Source of the DNA: Bradyrhizobium guangdongense
GTDB taxonomy: Bacteria; Pseudomonadota; Alphaproteobacteria; Rhizobiales; Xanthobacteraceae
Direction of reading: 5' to 3'
DNA length: 64,000 bases
NCBI RefSeq assembly: GCF_004114975.1
Contig: NZ_CP030051.1
Location: 6,200,001-6,264,000, forward strand
Positions 49,901 through 58,235 of this stretch are shown here, piece by piece (within the stretch, counting starts at the first letter, position 1; each line of letters begins with the position of its first letter). A program made the position numbers and the translations under genes. The notes beneath the pieces are model-generated. The model was not told where the DNA came from, did no database searches, and was given only the letters and a program-made list of their open reading frames with translations.

Positions 49901-50407
49901 CTCGAGCCCGGCGCGCACCGAGCGCTCGGCGTCGTCCTCGTGTGCGGTCGGATAACCGAAATAGACCAGGATGCCGTCACCGACGAAGCGGGCGGCGAAG
50001 CCTTCGTAATGCTTGACCACGCGCACGCAGGTCTCGCGAAAGCTCGCGATCATGTCGCGCACGTCTTCCGGATCGAACTGGGCCGAGAGCGCGGTGGAAT
50101 CCACCATGTCGCAGAACATGGTGGTGAGCTGGCGCCGCTCGGCGCCGACTTCGGTACGGGCCGGCGGGTGCGCGGGTGCGACCGACGCTTCCGCCGTCTC
50201 GGCCTGGAACAACGCGGCCATAGCACGCTGTAACCGCTTGCGATCGCCGAGCGGCAGGCCGAGCTCGGCGAGGTCTGCCTCGGTGAGGTCCCCAATGACG
50301 TCGAGATCGAGGCGGTGCTGCGCGAACAGGTCGGTGTAGTGGCCGAGGCCGGCGCCTTCGAGCCAGCGCCTCAACCCGGCTTCCGTCTGCGGCTCTTTCT
50401 CCAGCAT
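46943..50407 (-). CDS. SAM-cyclase-AAA-TPR signalling ATPase (1154 aa)
   Basis: A giant of 1154 residues with four parts. A SAM-like domain at about 10-68 (LRRWLEGAGLGHYTDLFAQH, then LTEADLAELGLPLGDRKRLQ). A class III cyclase domain at about 90-265 with LTTMFCDMVDSTALSAQFD, RFVGDGILVYFGYP and GETVNLAARLQ; the usual substrate Lys is replaced by Arg in AARFVGDG. An AAA-type ATPase near 290-560 with Walker A GEPGIGKSRIIREIF and VMVFEDLHWIDPT. Then TPR-like helical repeats to the end. This order is common in Bradyrhizobium. It is likely a cytosolic signalling switch; cyclase activity is uncertain. It overlaps the PCMT-like gene by eight bases and is divergent from the NRPS gene. Confidence 0.88.
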   Translation of the reverse strand: MLEKEPQTEAGLRRWLEGAGLGHYTDLFAQHRLDLDVIGDLTEADLAELGLPLGDRKRLQRAMAALFQAETAEASVAPAHPPARTEVGAERRQLTTMFCDMVDSTALSAQFDPEDVRDMIASFRETCVRVVKHYEGFAARFVGDGILVYFGYPTAHEDDAERSVRAGLEIVRVLSTARAIEPRGALSHAPAVRIGIATGLVVVGDLVGQGTEERDSAVGETVNLAARLQALAPPNGVVISASTQSLLKGKFDYRNLGTHALKGISEKTQAWHVVRATRVETRFAAAMGTRLTPLVNREEEIALLMGRWQQVKEGDGQVVVKFGEPGIGKSRIIREIFERIAGDRHGQVSFQCSPYYTSTAFYPFVEQLKFSLGLDREDASALSLASLETAIAAAHGDVEQVAPLFAALLSIPTGERYPPLDLSPQQQKDATVAALVNHFLGLAREMPLVMVFEDLHWIDPTSREVVDLLVDRVQNRPILAILTARSEFQPSWNAHSHITTLVLNRLSRPLRTTLVERVAGRELPKEVVEEIIVKTDGVPLFLEELTKTVLESNLLTERHGRYVLSGPWRQLAIPATLTDSLMARLDRMGPFKRIAQIGATIGREFSYETLHAVANTPAEQIEAALTHLEEAGLIMRRGHPPDALYSFKHVMIQNAAHASLLHSERRKLHASIAQVLVEMYPEKTEREPELLAHHLTESGQSEGAASFWLKAGKQAARSGANLEAIGHLRRGLSVVQANARMQGADEMELELRIALGNALIAAKGYAVQEVEENYIRALELGQQLEDDEKAFAATRGLWVCHFIRADLTRAHDLSVELLKFAKRERLNEQAEPAQQTGYLIEAHRSIAMTMLYRGRFAAAQHHLHRCIDLYSPDLHSDLMERHGTDPGVVSLSYLGYLLWFLGQPDAARQHSEQAIQLAEKIRHPFSLAFALVFGAYLSQHLRDIEGTRDHANRAMIIATEHNFLHWKQQATILRGWALAQLGEAEEGITQMRSGLDEYEAMDSWLAGCWFRCLLAEAYAKVGMRDAALRALDGALATARRTGDHSYLAEVYRLQGEITLSDGDPVSVQEAEDLFGLSLETARKQSALSWELRTAVSLARLSLEAGKREQASLLLLPIVGKFNEGFLTPDLKLAMQLVHELGGEAPVRPQIPRNE

Positions 50408-50542
50408 GGTGATTCCGCCCGACTTTCCCTCCGTCGAAGGGCTAATGGGCCCTCAACCACAGATTTTGGGGCCCAAACTTCACCTCAGACTGGACGCGTT
50501 CCCTAACTCCGGGGAAGAATAGCCCAATCGGATCAAAAGGGA

Positions 50543-53500
50543 ATGGCATTGTCGGCAATTGCATCCGGAGCACGAGGTGGGTCGGCCGGCACGGGCGGAG
50601 CCGATACCATCGGCGGCCTTCTCGCCTTCCATGCGCGAACCATTCCGGCAGCACCTGCCCTGCTGGCCCCCGGCCGGCCGCCTTTGAGCTATGGCGCGCT
50701 GGGCGCCAGGCTCGAGCATCTCGTCGGTACGCTGCGCGGGCTCGGCATCGCTCCCTCCCACCGGATTGCTGTTGCGCTGCCGCGCGGGGCCGACAGCGCG
50801 TTGGCTCTGATCGCGGTTGCCACGGCCTGCGCCTGCGTCCCCGTCAACCCCGATCTGACGATGGACGAGCTGCAACGCTATTTCAGCGAGATGAAGCCGG
50901 CGGCGCTGGTGACGCGGGCCGACACGAATTCGCCGAGTCGCGACATCGCCAGGACGCTCGACATTCCCCTGATCGACTTCGTGCCGGGGCCGGAGACGGA
51001 TCTCGGCGAGTGTGGATTCTTCGGCCCGACAATCGGTCCGGCCAGCACGGGCGGCGCAGCGAGCGCCGAGGACGATGCGTTCATCCTGCTGACATCGGGC
51101 ACGGCGGCGCGACCGAAAATGGTGCCGCTGACGCATCGCAACGTCTGCCTCTCCGCCCAGAACGCCGGACGCGTGCTGTCGCTCACCCCGCACGATCGCC
51201 TGCTCAACGTCCTGCCGCTGTTTCACGCCCACGGCCTGATCTCCGGCCTGCTGACGGCGCTCGCGGCCGGCTCCAGCGTGATCGTGACCGGGGGGTTCGA
51301 CGCACCGTCCTTTTTCGGTTGGATGCGGGATCTGCAACCGACCTGGTACACGGCAGTGCCGACCATTCATCGCGCATTGCTGACAGCCGCGGAAGCCAGC
51401 CCCGAACGTGTCCGATCGTCATCGCTGCGCGTGATCCGCTCGGCTTCGTCTTCGCTCGCGCCCGCCATCCTCAACGGCCTGGAGGCGGCGTTCGGCGTCC
51501 CCGTGCTCGAGACTTACGGGATGACCGAAGCGGCTTCGCAGATTGCTGCCAATCCGTTCGAGCTGCGCAAGGTCGGATCGGTTGGCCGCGCCGCGGGTCC
51601 TGAGATCGCGATCATGGACGAAACCGGCCGGACGCTCGCGCCCGGCGAGCGTGGCGAGATCGTGCTGCGCGGGCCGAACATGAGCCGCGGCTATCATAAT
51701 GACGAAGCGGCCACCCAGGCCGCGTTCCGCGACGGCTGGTTCCGGACCGGCGATCTCGGCTACCTCGATGCCGACGGCTATCTCTTCATCGTCGGCCGCA
51801 TCAAGGACATCATCAACCGCGGCGGCCAGAAGGTGTCGCCGCTGGAGGTCGAAGAGGTGCTGCTGGCCCACCCGGCAGTGCTGGAAGCCGGAGTCTTCCC
51901 AATTCCGCACGCAAAGCTAGGCGAGAACGTTGCCGCCCTCGTGGTTCTGCGTCCCGATTCCGAGGTAAGCTCGGATCGGTTGCGCCAATTCGCACGCAAG
52001 CGTCTTGCCGCCTACAAGGTGCCGAGCCTGATCCGCAGCGTGGCCGCTCTGCCGAAGGGCGCGAGCGGCAAGGTCAAGCGCAATGCGCTGGCCGAGCTGA
52101 TTTCGGTTGCCCATGACGACGACGATACGCAGCTGCCGCGCAACGCGCTGGAGACCCAGCTCGCGGAGATCTGGGCCAGTCTGCTCGAGCTTCCGCAAGT
52201 CGGCGTCGATCAGGACGTGTTTGCGCTCGGCGCCGACTCGCTCGCGGTCACGCAAATGCGTTCGCGCCTGCGCGAGCGCTTCAACGTGGACTTCTCGTTC
52301 GAGGACATCTTCGATTGCGCCACCGTCGGTGGTCTTGCGGCCCGGATCGAGGCCACGACGCATCGCGACGGGATGCTACCAGCATGGCGCCACATGGCTT
52401 CCGACGAAGACGCGCCGCTCTCGTTCCAGCAGCAGCGGATGTATGTGCTCTCGCGGCTGGATCCGACGCGCTACAATTACAACGTGGTCGAGGTCGCTCT
52501 CCTCAGGGGCGAGGTGGACCTCGCCGCGCTCGAGGCGGGCCTTGCTGCGATCTGCGCGCGTCACGAGGCGCTCCGCTCGGTCTTCGTCGAATGCGAGGGC
52601 GCACCTGTGCAGCGCGTGCTTCAGGCACGCCCGCGGCTCGAGCGGATCAAGCTCAAAGCCTGCCCTGCGCACCGGCGGGCTGCGCTCATTCGGCGCGAGG
52701 CGCTGAAGCTCGCGCAATACGCATTTGATCTGGCCCGGGAGCCGCCGCTCAAGGTGACGCTGCTCTCGTTCGACAGATCCAGCCATGCGCTGGTTGTCAA
52801 CGTCCATCACCTCGTCACCGACGGCTGGTCGCAGCGGCTGTTCTGGGAGGCCCTCGCCGCCGCATATTCTGCGGCACGCAAGCAAGGCACGGCGGAGCTA
52901 CCCCCGCCCAGCTTCCAATATCGGGACTTTGCTCGCTGGCAGCTGAGCTGGGCGCAAACGCCCGCAGCAAAGGAGCAGCTCGATTACTGGCGGGCGCAGC
53001 TCGATGGCGTCACCACGCTGCCGCTGCGGACCGACCGGCCGCGGCCGGAGATCTGGAGCGGTCACGGCGCCCGCCACTATTTCGAATTCCCCAGGAGCCT
53101 TTCGGCCGGCATTCGCACGCTGAGTCAGGATCAGGGCGTGACGTCTTTCATGACGCTGCTCACCGTTTTTCAGTGTCTGCTGTTCCGCCATACCGGGCAC
53201 GAGGATGTCGCGACCGGATCGCTGATCGCGAACCGTAACCAGATCGAGAGCGAACGCCTGATCGGGTTGTTTGCCAACACGCTGATCCTGCGCAACGATT
53301 TCGGCGGCGATCCGACCTTCAGCGAAATGCTGCGACGGGTGCGCCAGGTCACGCTCGATGCCTATCGCAACCAGGACCTTCCGATCGAGGAAGTCTTGCG
53401 CGCTTTGCAAATCGCGCGCAGGACGGATGGCAATCCGCTGTTCCGGATCATGTTCATCCTACAGAATGCTTCGATCGAGGCCGCGCGCTTCCCGAGCCTG

Positions 53501-56500
53501 TCGGCACGCCGGCTGGAGGTCGACCCGAAGGTCGCGCGCTTCGATATCACGCTGGAGCTGGTCGAGGCCGAGGGCCGCTTTACCGGCTTCTTCGAATACG
53601 CCACCAACCTGTTCGACGCAGCCACAATCGGGGGCATGGCGGATCAGTTCAAAACTCTGCTCAAGGCCGTCATCGCCAATCCCGAGCAGCGCATCTCGCG
53701 CCTGCCGCTGCTGACGGAGGTGGAACGCCGGCGATTGCCGGCGAAAGGCAGGCCGGCCAATTTCGCCACACGCGGCAATCTCTGCGAACGGTTCGAACGG
53801 CAGGCGAAGAAGACGCCGGACGCCATCGCTATATCCGATGGGCATCTCGCCCTGAGCTATCGCGAGCTGGCGCGCCGCAGCCAGGCGATCGCACGCTGGC
53901 TTAGCCGCGAAGGCGTCGGCGCGGAAAGCGTGGTCGCACTGCTGGCGGACCGGGGGCCGGATCTGCTCGCGGCGATGATCGCGGTGCAGCGCGCAGGCGC
54001 GGCGTTCCTGAATCTCGATCCCGAGCAGCCGCCGGCGCGGCTCGCAACCATCCTGGGATCAAGCTGCGCAACCGTGCTGCTCGTGGGGCGCGCAAGGTCG
54101 GCTATGGTTGATGCCCTGCTCGAACCGCTGGTTGAGCGCATCCTCGTGGCGGAGCTCGAGGACGCGATCGCGCTCGAACCGACGAAGCCCGCCCGTGCGG
54201 CGCAGCGTACAAGCACGAGCCTTGCCTATCTCGTCTACACCTCCGGCTCCTCCGGTGCGCCGAAGGGCGTCATGATCGAGCAGCGCGGGCTGTCCAATCA
54301 TCTGGCGTCGCTGATTTCCGAGCTTCGCCTCACCCCTAGGGACGTGATCGCCCAGACGGCCCCGCAGAGCTTTGTCATCTCGGTCTGGCAGTTCCTGGCC
54401 GGTCCCATGACCGGCGCGCGCGTCCATGTCTGCGGCAATTCGGTCGTGCAGGACCCGATGATGCTGGCGCGGGAGATCGAACGCGAGGGCATCACGGTGC
54501 TCGAGATCGTCCCTTCGCTGCTTCGCGTCATCCTGGAACGCCTCGACGAAGCGCCGATGCTGTGCGCCTTCGCCAAGCTGCGGCTGCTGATCTCGACGGG
54601 CGAGCCGCTGCCGGTCGAGCTCAGCCGGGCCTGGTTCGCACGCTGCCCGAAGGTGCCGCTGATCAACGCCTACGGGGCTTCGGAATGTTCCGACGACGTC
54701 TCGCTGCATCGACTGACCAGGGCGCCGGACACGGCGACGACCAATGTTCCGGTCGGAGCGCCACTACCCAACACCCAGCTCTACGTGCTCGATCCAAATC
54801 TGCAGCCGCAGCCGATCGGCGTCGTCGGCGAGCTCTGCATCGGCGGTGCCGCCGTCGGGCGCGGCTACATCAACGATCCCGCACAAAGCCGGGAACGCTT
54901 CATCCCCGATCCTTTCGCGCGGGCGAAAGGCAGCCGGCTGTACCGCACCGGCGACCTTGCCCGCCGCCGTGCCGACGGCACCATCGAATGCCTCGGCCGC
55001 GCCGACCTGCAGGTCAAGGTCCGTGGCTACCGCCTCGAGCTCAAGGAGATCGAGGCTGCGCTTGCCGACCACGCGAGCGTGCGCGCCGGCATCGTCGAGC
55101 CGCGCCGCGATGCCAATGGCGATGTCAGGCTGATCGCCCATGTCGTCCCCAGAGCCGGCACCCAGATCAGCGCCAGTGAGCTGCGCGACTTCCTCAAGAG
55201 CCGCCTGCCTGTTCATGCGATCCCCTCCGCGTTCCTGTTTCTGGATCAGGTGCCGTTGAATGCCCACGGCAAGCTCGATCGCTCAGCCCTGTTGACCCCG
55301 GTGCAGCAGGAGCCCGCAAGGACCGACGCTTCCGTGCCGGCGCGACGCTTCAGCGAAAAAGTCCTGTCGGACATCTGGATCGACTTGTTGGGGGTCGAGA
55401 GTCTCGGCGTCACCGACAATTTCTTCGACCTTGGCGGCCATTCGCTGCTGGCGGGCCAGGCGATGGCGCGCCTGGCCCGCGCGCTCGGGGTCTCCCTGCC
55501 GATCAAGACCATCTTCGAGGCGCCGACGATCGAGCAGCTCGCCCGACGCGTCGAAGAGGCTGCTGCCACGAAATCGCAAGGTCCAGTGGCCGCGATCCCA
55601 CGCCTGGTCGAGAGCGGACCTTCCACGCTGTCGATCGCGCAGGACCAGATGATGCGGATCGAGCGGAACCTGCCCGATCTGCCGCTGTTCAACCTGCCCT
55701 TCGCCTTCCACCTCGACGGGCCGGTCGATCCGCGACTACTGACGCAGGCCATCGACGACATCGTGCGCCGCCACGACTCGTTGCGGACGGCGTTCGGCTG
55801 GAATGGCGAGGAGCCGGTCGGCCACATCGCCGCGCCCGCTGCGCTCGGCCCGGTGCTGACCATCGAGACCGTCGGTGACGGGCGCCCCCACAACAACAAG
55901 CGGCGCAAAGCGCTCGAAGCGAGGAAGATCGAGCTCCTGATCGCGCAGGAGACCTATACCCCGGTCGACGCCGCCCGGGCGCCGCTGCTGCGGATGCGAC
56001 TGCTGCGGCTGCATGACCTGGAGCACATCCTGCTGCTGACGCTGCATCATGCCATCGCCGATGGCTGGTCGATCGGTGTGCTGTTCGAGGAATTGTCGAG
56101 TCGTTATGCCGCGCTGGCGGGCCGTCCATCGGCGCCTTTGCCAAGAGTGCCGCTCGCATTCTCCGACATCGCACGCTGGCAACGCTGGTGGTGCGGCACC
56201 GAGGCGGCCCGCCGGCAGGCAGCCGACTGGACCGAGAATTTGCGCGGTACAGCCCCCTTGTTCGACGGCGAAGCGCGGCCGGGCGCATCAACAGGCCATC
56301 ATCCGCTCAGCCTGGAGCGCGATCTCGTCGCCCGGCTCACGGCCTATGCACGACAGCACAATGCCACGCTGTTCATCTGCCTGCTCACCGGCCTGAAGGC
56401 CCTGCTGATGGCGCGGACCGGGCGCACCGACATTTCGGTCGCCACGGCCATGGCCAACCGCGCCCAGCCGGACACCGAGCGAATCGTGGGTCCGTTCGAG

Positions 56501-56968
56501 AACACGGTGATCGTCCGTAGCCGAATCACGCCGGATCTGTCGTTCACGCAAGCACTGGCCCGGGTGCGCGAAAGCGTGCTCGAGAGCCATGCGCGACAGG
56601 AGCTGCCGTTCAATATTCTGGCCGACCATCTGGAGCAGGAGGGCATCGATCCCGCGTCGCTGCTCCAAGTCTACTTCACCCTGCAAAATCCGTTGCGCCA
56701 ACCGCTCGACCTGCCCGATGTCGCGGTGCGGTCGATTGGAAACGTCGCGCGCGAGGGCCAACCGGTTTTGCCCGTCGACCAGACCTGGCTGTCACTGATG
56801 CTGAAGGAGCGCCCGAGCGGGATCACCGGTTCATGCAATTACAAGTGCGAGCTGCTCGACGGCGGCATGGTCGGCACGTGGATGGAGGATCTCGTCGCAC
56901 TGCTGGCGGGGGCCCTCTCCCAGCCCCATACAGCGCTCCATCGGCTACTCGACCGCCGCGCGGCATGA
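50543..56968 (+). CDS. Non-ribosomal peptide synthetase, A-T-C-A-T-C (2141 aa)
   Basis: A two-module NRPS with a terminal condensation domain and no thioesterase or reductase. A1 (about 25-530) resembles acyl/oxalyl-CoA ligases: FILLTSGTAARPKM, PLFHAHGLISGLLTA, YGMTEAASQIA, final Lys in KGASGKVKRN. T1 has GADSLAVTQM with Ser566. C1 (about 620-1050) has HHLVTDG with H755, H756, D760. A2 (about 1075-1580) has VYTSGSSGAPKG and YGASECSDD, but the D235-equivalent site reads SFVISVWQ with Val1278. T2 has DLGGHSLLAGQ with Ser1634. C2 (about 1690-2120) has HHAIADG, H1835-D1840. The start at 50543 has AAAAGGGA directly upstream; a TTG at 50549 is possible. A dedicated phosphopantetheinyl transferase and a flavin monooxygenase follow. 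An acyl-aminoacyl amide product is inferred. Confidence 0.92.
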   Translation: MALSAIASGARGGSAGTGGADTIGGLLAFHARTIPAAPALLAPGRPPLSYGALGARLEHLVGTLRGLGIAPSHRIAVALPRGADSALALIAVATACACVPVNPDLTMDELQRYFSEMKPAALVTRADTNSPSRDIARTLDIPLIDFVPGPETDLGECGFFGPTIGPASTGGAASAEDDAFILLTSGTAARPKMVPLTHRNVCLSAQNAGRVLSLTPHDRLLNVLPLFHAHGLISGLLTALAAGSSVIVTGGFDAPSFFGWMRDLQPTWYTAVPTIHRALLTAAEASPERVRSSSLRVIRSASSSLAPAILNGLEAAFGVPVLETYGMTEAASQIAANPFELRKVGSVGRAAGPEIAIMDETGRTLAPGERGEIVLRGPNMSRGYHNDEAATQAAFRDGWFRTGDLGYLDADGYLFIVGRIKDIINRGGQKVSPLEVEEVLLAHPAVLEAGVFPIPHAKLGENVAALVVLRPDSEVSSDRLRQFARKRLAAYKVPSLIRSVAALPKGASGKVKRNALAELISVAHDDDDTQLPRNALETQLAEIWASLLELPQVGVDQDVFALGADSLAVTQMRSRLRERFNVDFSFEDIFDCATVGGLAARIEATTHRDGMLPAWRHMASDEDAPLSFQQQRMYVLSRLDPTRYNYNVVEVALLRGEVDLAALEAGLAAICARHEALRSVFVECEGAPVQRVLQARPRLERIKLKACPAHRRAALIRREALKLAQYAFDLAREPPLKVTLLSFDRSSHALVVNVHHLVTDGWSQRLFWEALAAAYSAARKQGTAELPPPSFQYRDFARWQLSWAQTPAAKEQLDYWRAQLDGVTTLPLRTDRPRPEIWSGHGARHYFEFPRSLSAGIRTLSQDQGVTSFMTLLTVFQCLLFRHTGHEDVATGSLIANRNQIESERLIGLFANTLILRNDFGGDPTFSEMLRRVRQVTLDAYRNQDLPIEEVLRALQIARRTDGNPLFRIMFILQNASIEAARFPSLSARRLEVDPKVARFDITLELVEAEGRFTGFFEYATNLFDAATIGGMADQFKTLLKAVIANPEQRISRLPLLTEVERRRLPAKGRPANFATRGNLCERFERQAKKTPDAIAISDGHLALSYRELARRSQAIARWLSREGVGAESVVALLADRGPDLLAAMIAVQRAGAAFLNLDPEQPPARLATILGSSCATVLLVGRARSAMVDALLEPLVERILVAELEDAIALEPTKPARAAQRTSTSLAYLVYTSGSSGAPKGVMIEQRGLSNHLASLISELRLTPRDVIAQTAPQSFVISVWQFLAGPMTGARVHVCGNSVVQDPMMLAREIEREGITVLEIVPSLLRVILERLDEAPMLCAFAKLRLLISTGEPLPVELSRAWFARCPKVPLINAYGASECSDDVSLHRLTRAPDTATTNVPVGAPLPNTQLYVLDPNLQPQPIGVVGELCIGGAAVGRGYINDPAQSRERFIPDPFARAKGSRLYRTGDLARRRADGTIECLGRADLQVKVRGYRLELKEIEAALADHASVRAGIVEPRRDANGDVRLIAHVVPRAGTQISASELRDFLKSRLPVHAIPSAFLFLDQVPLNAHGKLDRSALLTPVQQEPARTDASVPARRFSEKVLSDIWIDLLGVESLGVTDNFFDLGGHSLLAGQAMARLARALGVSLPIKTIFEAPTIEQLARRVEEAAATKSQGPVAAIPRLVESGPSTLSIAQDQMMRIERNLPDLPLFNLPFAFHLDGPVDPRLLTQAIDDIVRRHDSLRTAFGWNGEEPVGHIAAPAALGPVLTIETVGDGRPHNNKRRKALEARKIELLIAQETYTPVDAARAPLLRMRLLRLHDLEHILLLTLHHAIADGWSIGVLFEELSSRYAALAGRPSAPLPRVPLAFSDIARWQRWWCGTEAARRQAADWTENLRGTAPLFDGEARPGASTGHHPLSLERDLVARLTAYARQHNATLFICLLTGLKALLMARTGRTDISVATAMANRAQPDTERIVGPFENTVIVRSRITPDLSFTQALARVRESVLESHARQELPFNILADHLEQEGIDPASLLQVYFTLQNPLRQPLDLPDVAVRSIGNVAREGQPVLPVDQTWLSLMLKERPSGITGSCNYKCELLDGGMVGTWMEDLVALLAGALSQPHTALHRLLDRRAA

Positions 56969-57107
56969 CCAGCCGTTCGTCGGCGCCGAACGGATATCCA
57001 CTCGCCAAAGCTGTGCATGGTGAAGTTGCATCTTGATTCTTTGGCGCCAGCGCGCAAGATTATTCCCGTGTTTTGATTTGGACGATATTTTAAACCGGGG
57101 GAGTGTT

Positions 57108-57275
57108 ATGGGTTTCATCAAATTTACCAAAGGCACCTCGCTGAGCGACAAGGACCGCAAGGCCCTGCAAAAACTGCTGACCGACGAGAAGAAGAAGCTC
57201 CAGTCGGCCCTGAAGGAAGTCGATGCCAGCCTTTCGGTGCTGGGTGGCTCGAAGAAGGCCAAGAAGAAGAAGTAG
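57108..57275 (+). CDS. Small Lys-rich protein (55 aa), hypothetical
   Basis: A 55-residue protein. ATG at 57108 follows GGGGGAG. It reads MGFIKFTKGTSLSDKDRKAL, then QKLLTDEKKKLQSALKEVDA, then SLSVLGGSKKAKKKK, so a helical, coiled-coil-prone middle and a poly-Lys tail. It lies 139 bases after the NRPS stop and 229 bases before the PPTase gene, on the same strand. It is too small for an MbtH protein and lacks its motifs. A role in binding nucleic acid or as a scaffold is possible; there is no known family I recognise. The frame extends upstream to 57033, but the ribosome site favours 57108. Confidence 0.6.
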   Translation: MGFIKFTKGTSLSDKDRKALQKLLTDEKKKLQSALKEVDASLSVLGGSKKAKKKK

Positions 57276-57503
57276 GACTCGGCGGCCGGGACGCCGCACG
57301 AATCTTCCGATCTAATTCTTGAATTGGGCCGCTCGCCTGTCGAGTTGGGGTCTCGCACAAGCTTGCGGCTGTAATCCGGCCAGCGATCGACAAGAATTTG
57401 CCCGGGTGGACCGCTAGAAGCGATCCGCTCAGTCGCTTCCTGTTCGGTTGATTCTTCAGTCAGGGCCGGATTTGGCCTCCACCTGGCGCTATGGGCCCAT
57501 TTG

Positions 57504-58235
57504 ATGCCAAACGACGGAATTGAACTGTTTGTCGGACTGATCGAGAGCATCGATACGCCGGGCGCGGTCGATGCGTGCCGGAGGTTGCTCTCCATCGACG
57601 AACGGATCCGCGCCGACCGCTTCAAGTTCGAGCGGCATCAGCGGCAATATATCTTCGCGCACGCAATGTTGCGTATGGCGCTCTCGCACGCGGCACCCGA
57701 TGTCGCCCCCACCGAATGGTCGTTTTCGACCGGCCGCTACGGACGGCCCTTTGTCGCATCGCCCAGGCAGGCGACGGCCCTCCATTACAGCCTGTCGCAT
57801 GCCGACGGCTGTGTCGCCTGCGTCGTTTCAAAGCACGAGGCCGTCGGCGTCGACGTCGAGACCGTGTCGCGGCGTGTCGCGCCGCTATCGACCGCGCTCC
57901 GCTTCTTTGCGCCGGAGGAGGTCGAAACGCTGCGCGGCCTGCCGGAGCCGGCCGCAATCGAGCGTTTCTTCGACTATTGGACCTTGAAGGAGGCCTATCT
58001 GAAGGCCAGAGGTTTCGGCCTCAATCTGCCGCTCGATGCCTTCGCGATGCGGGTCTCGCGGGAGGCAATCGGGATCAGCTTCAAACCCGACATCGCCGAC
58101 GATCCCGCAGGCTGGCGCTTCTCGCTGTGCTCGCCCTCGCCCTCGCACCGCTTGGCGATCGCCGACGGCTCCCGTGCGGCCGGCGGCCTTCGTATCATCC
58201 GCAACGCCTGGCCGCTCCAGGAAGCGGCGGAATGA
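57504..58235 (+). CDS. Sfp-type 4'-phosphopantetheinyl transferase
   Basis: A 243-residue cytoplasmic enzyme that arms NRPS carrier proteins with phosphopantetheine. ATG at 57504; a TTG just before it is possible. Signature motifs are GVDVETVSRRV (about residue 116) and FFDYWTLKEAYLKARGFGL (about 155), with FSLSHADGCVACVVSKHE-like central HxxxC region LHYSLSHADG. Length and motifs match Sfp/EntD-type PPTases with two ferredoxin-like halves. It overlaps the next gene by four bases (ATGA), so the two are translationally coupled. Its place 0.5 kb from the NRPS suggests it activates both T domains. Confidence 0.92.
   Translation: MPNDGIELFVGLIESIDTPGAVDACRRLLSIDERIRADRFKFERHQRQYIFAHAMLRMALSHAAPDVAPTEWSFSTGRYGRPFVASPRQATALHYSLSHADGCVACVVSKHEAVGVDVETVSRRVAPLSTALRFFAPEEVETLRGLPEPAAIERFFDYWTLKEAYLKARGFGLNLPLDAFAMRVSREAIGISFKPDIADDPAGWRFSLCSPSPSHRLAIADGSRAAGGLRIIRNAWPLQEAAE

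Noticed and set aside
48731..50233. 500-residue plus-strand ORF inside the giant cyclase gene
   Set aside because: Overlaps conserved cyclase and AAA motifs on the other strand and shows no domain of its own.
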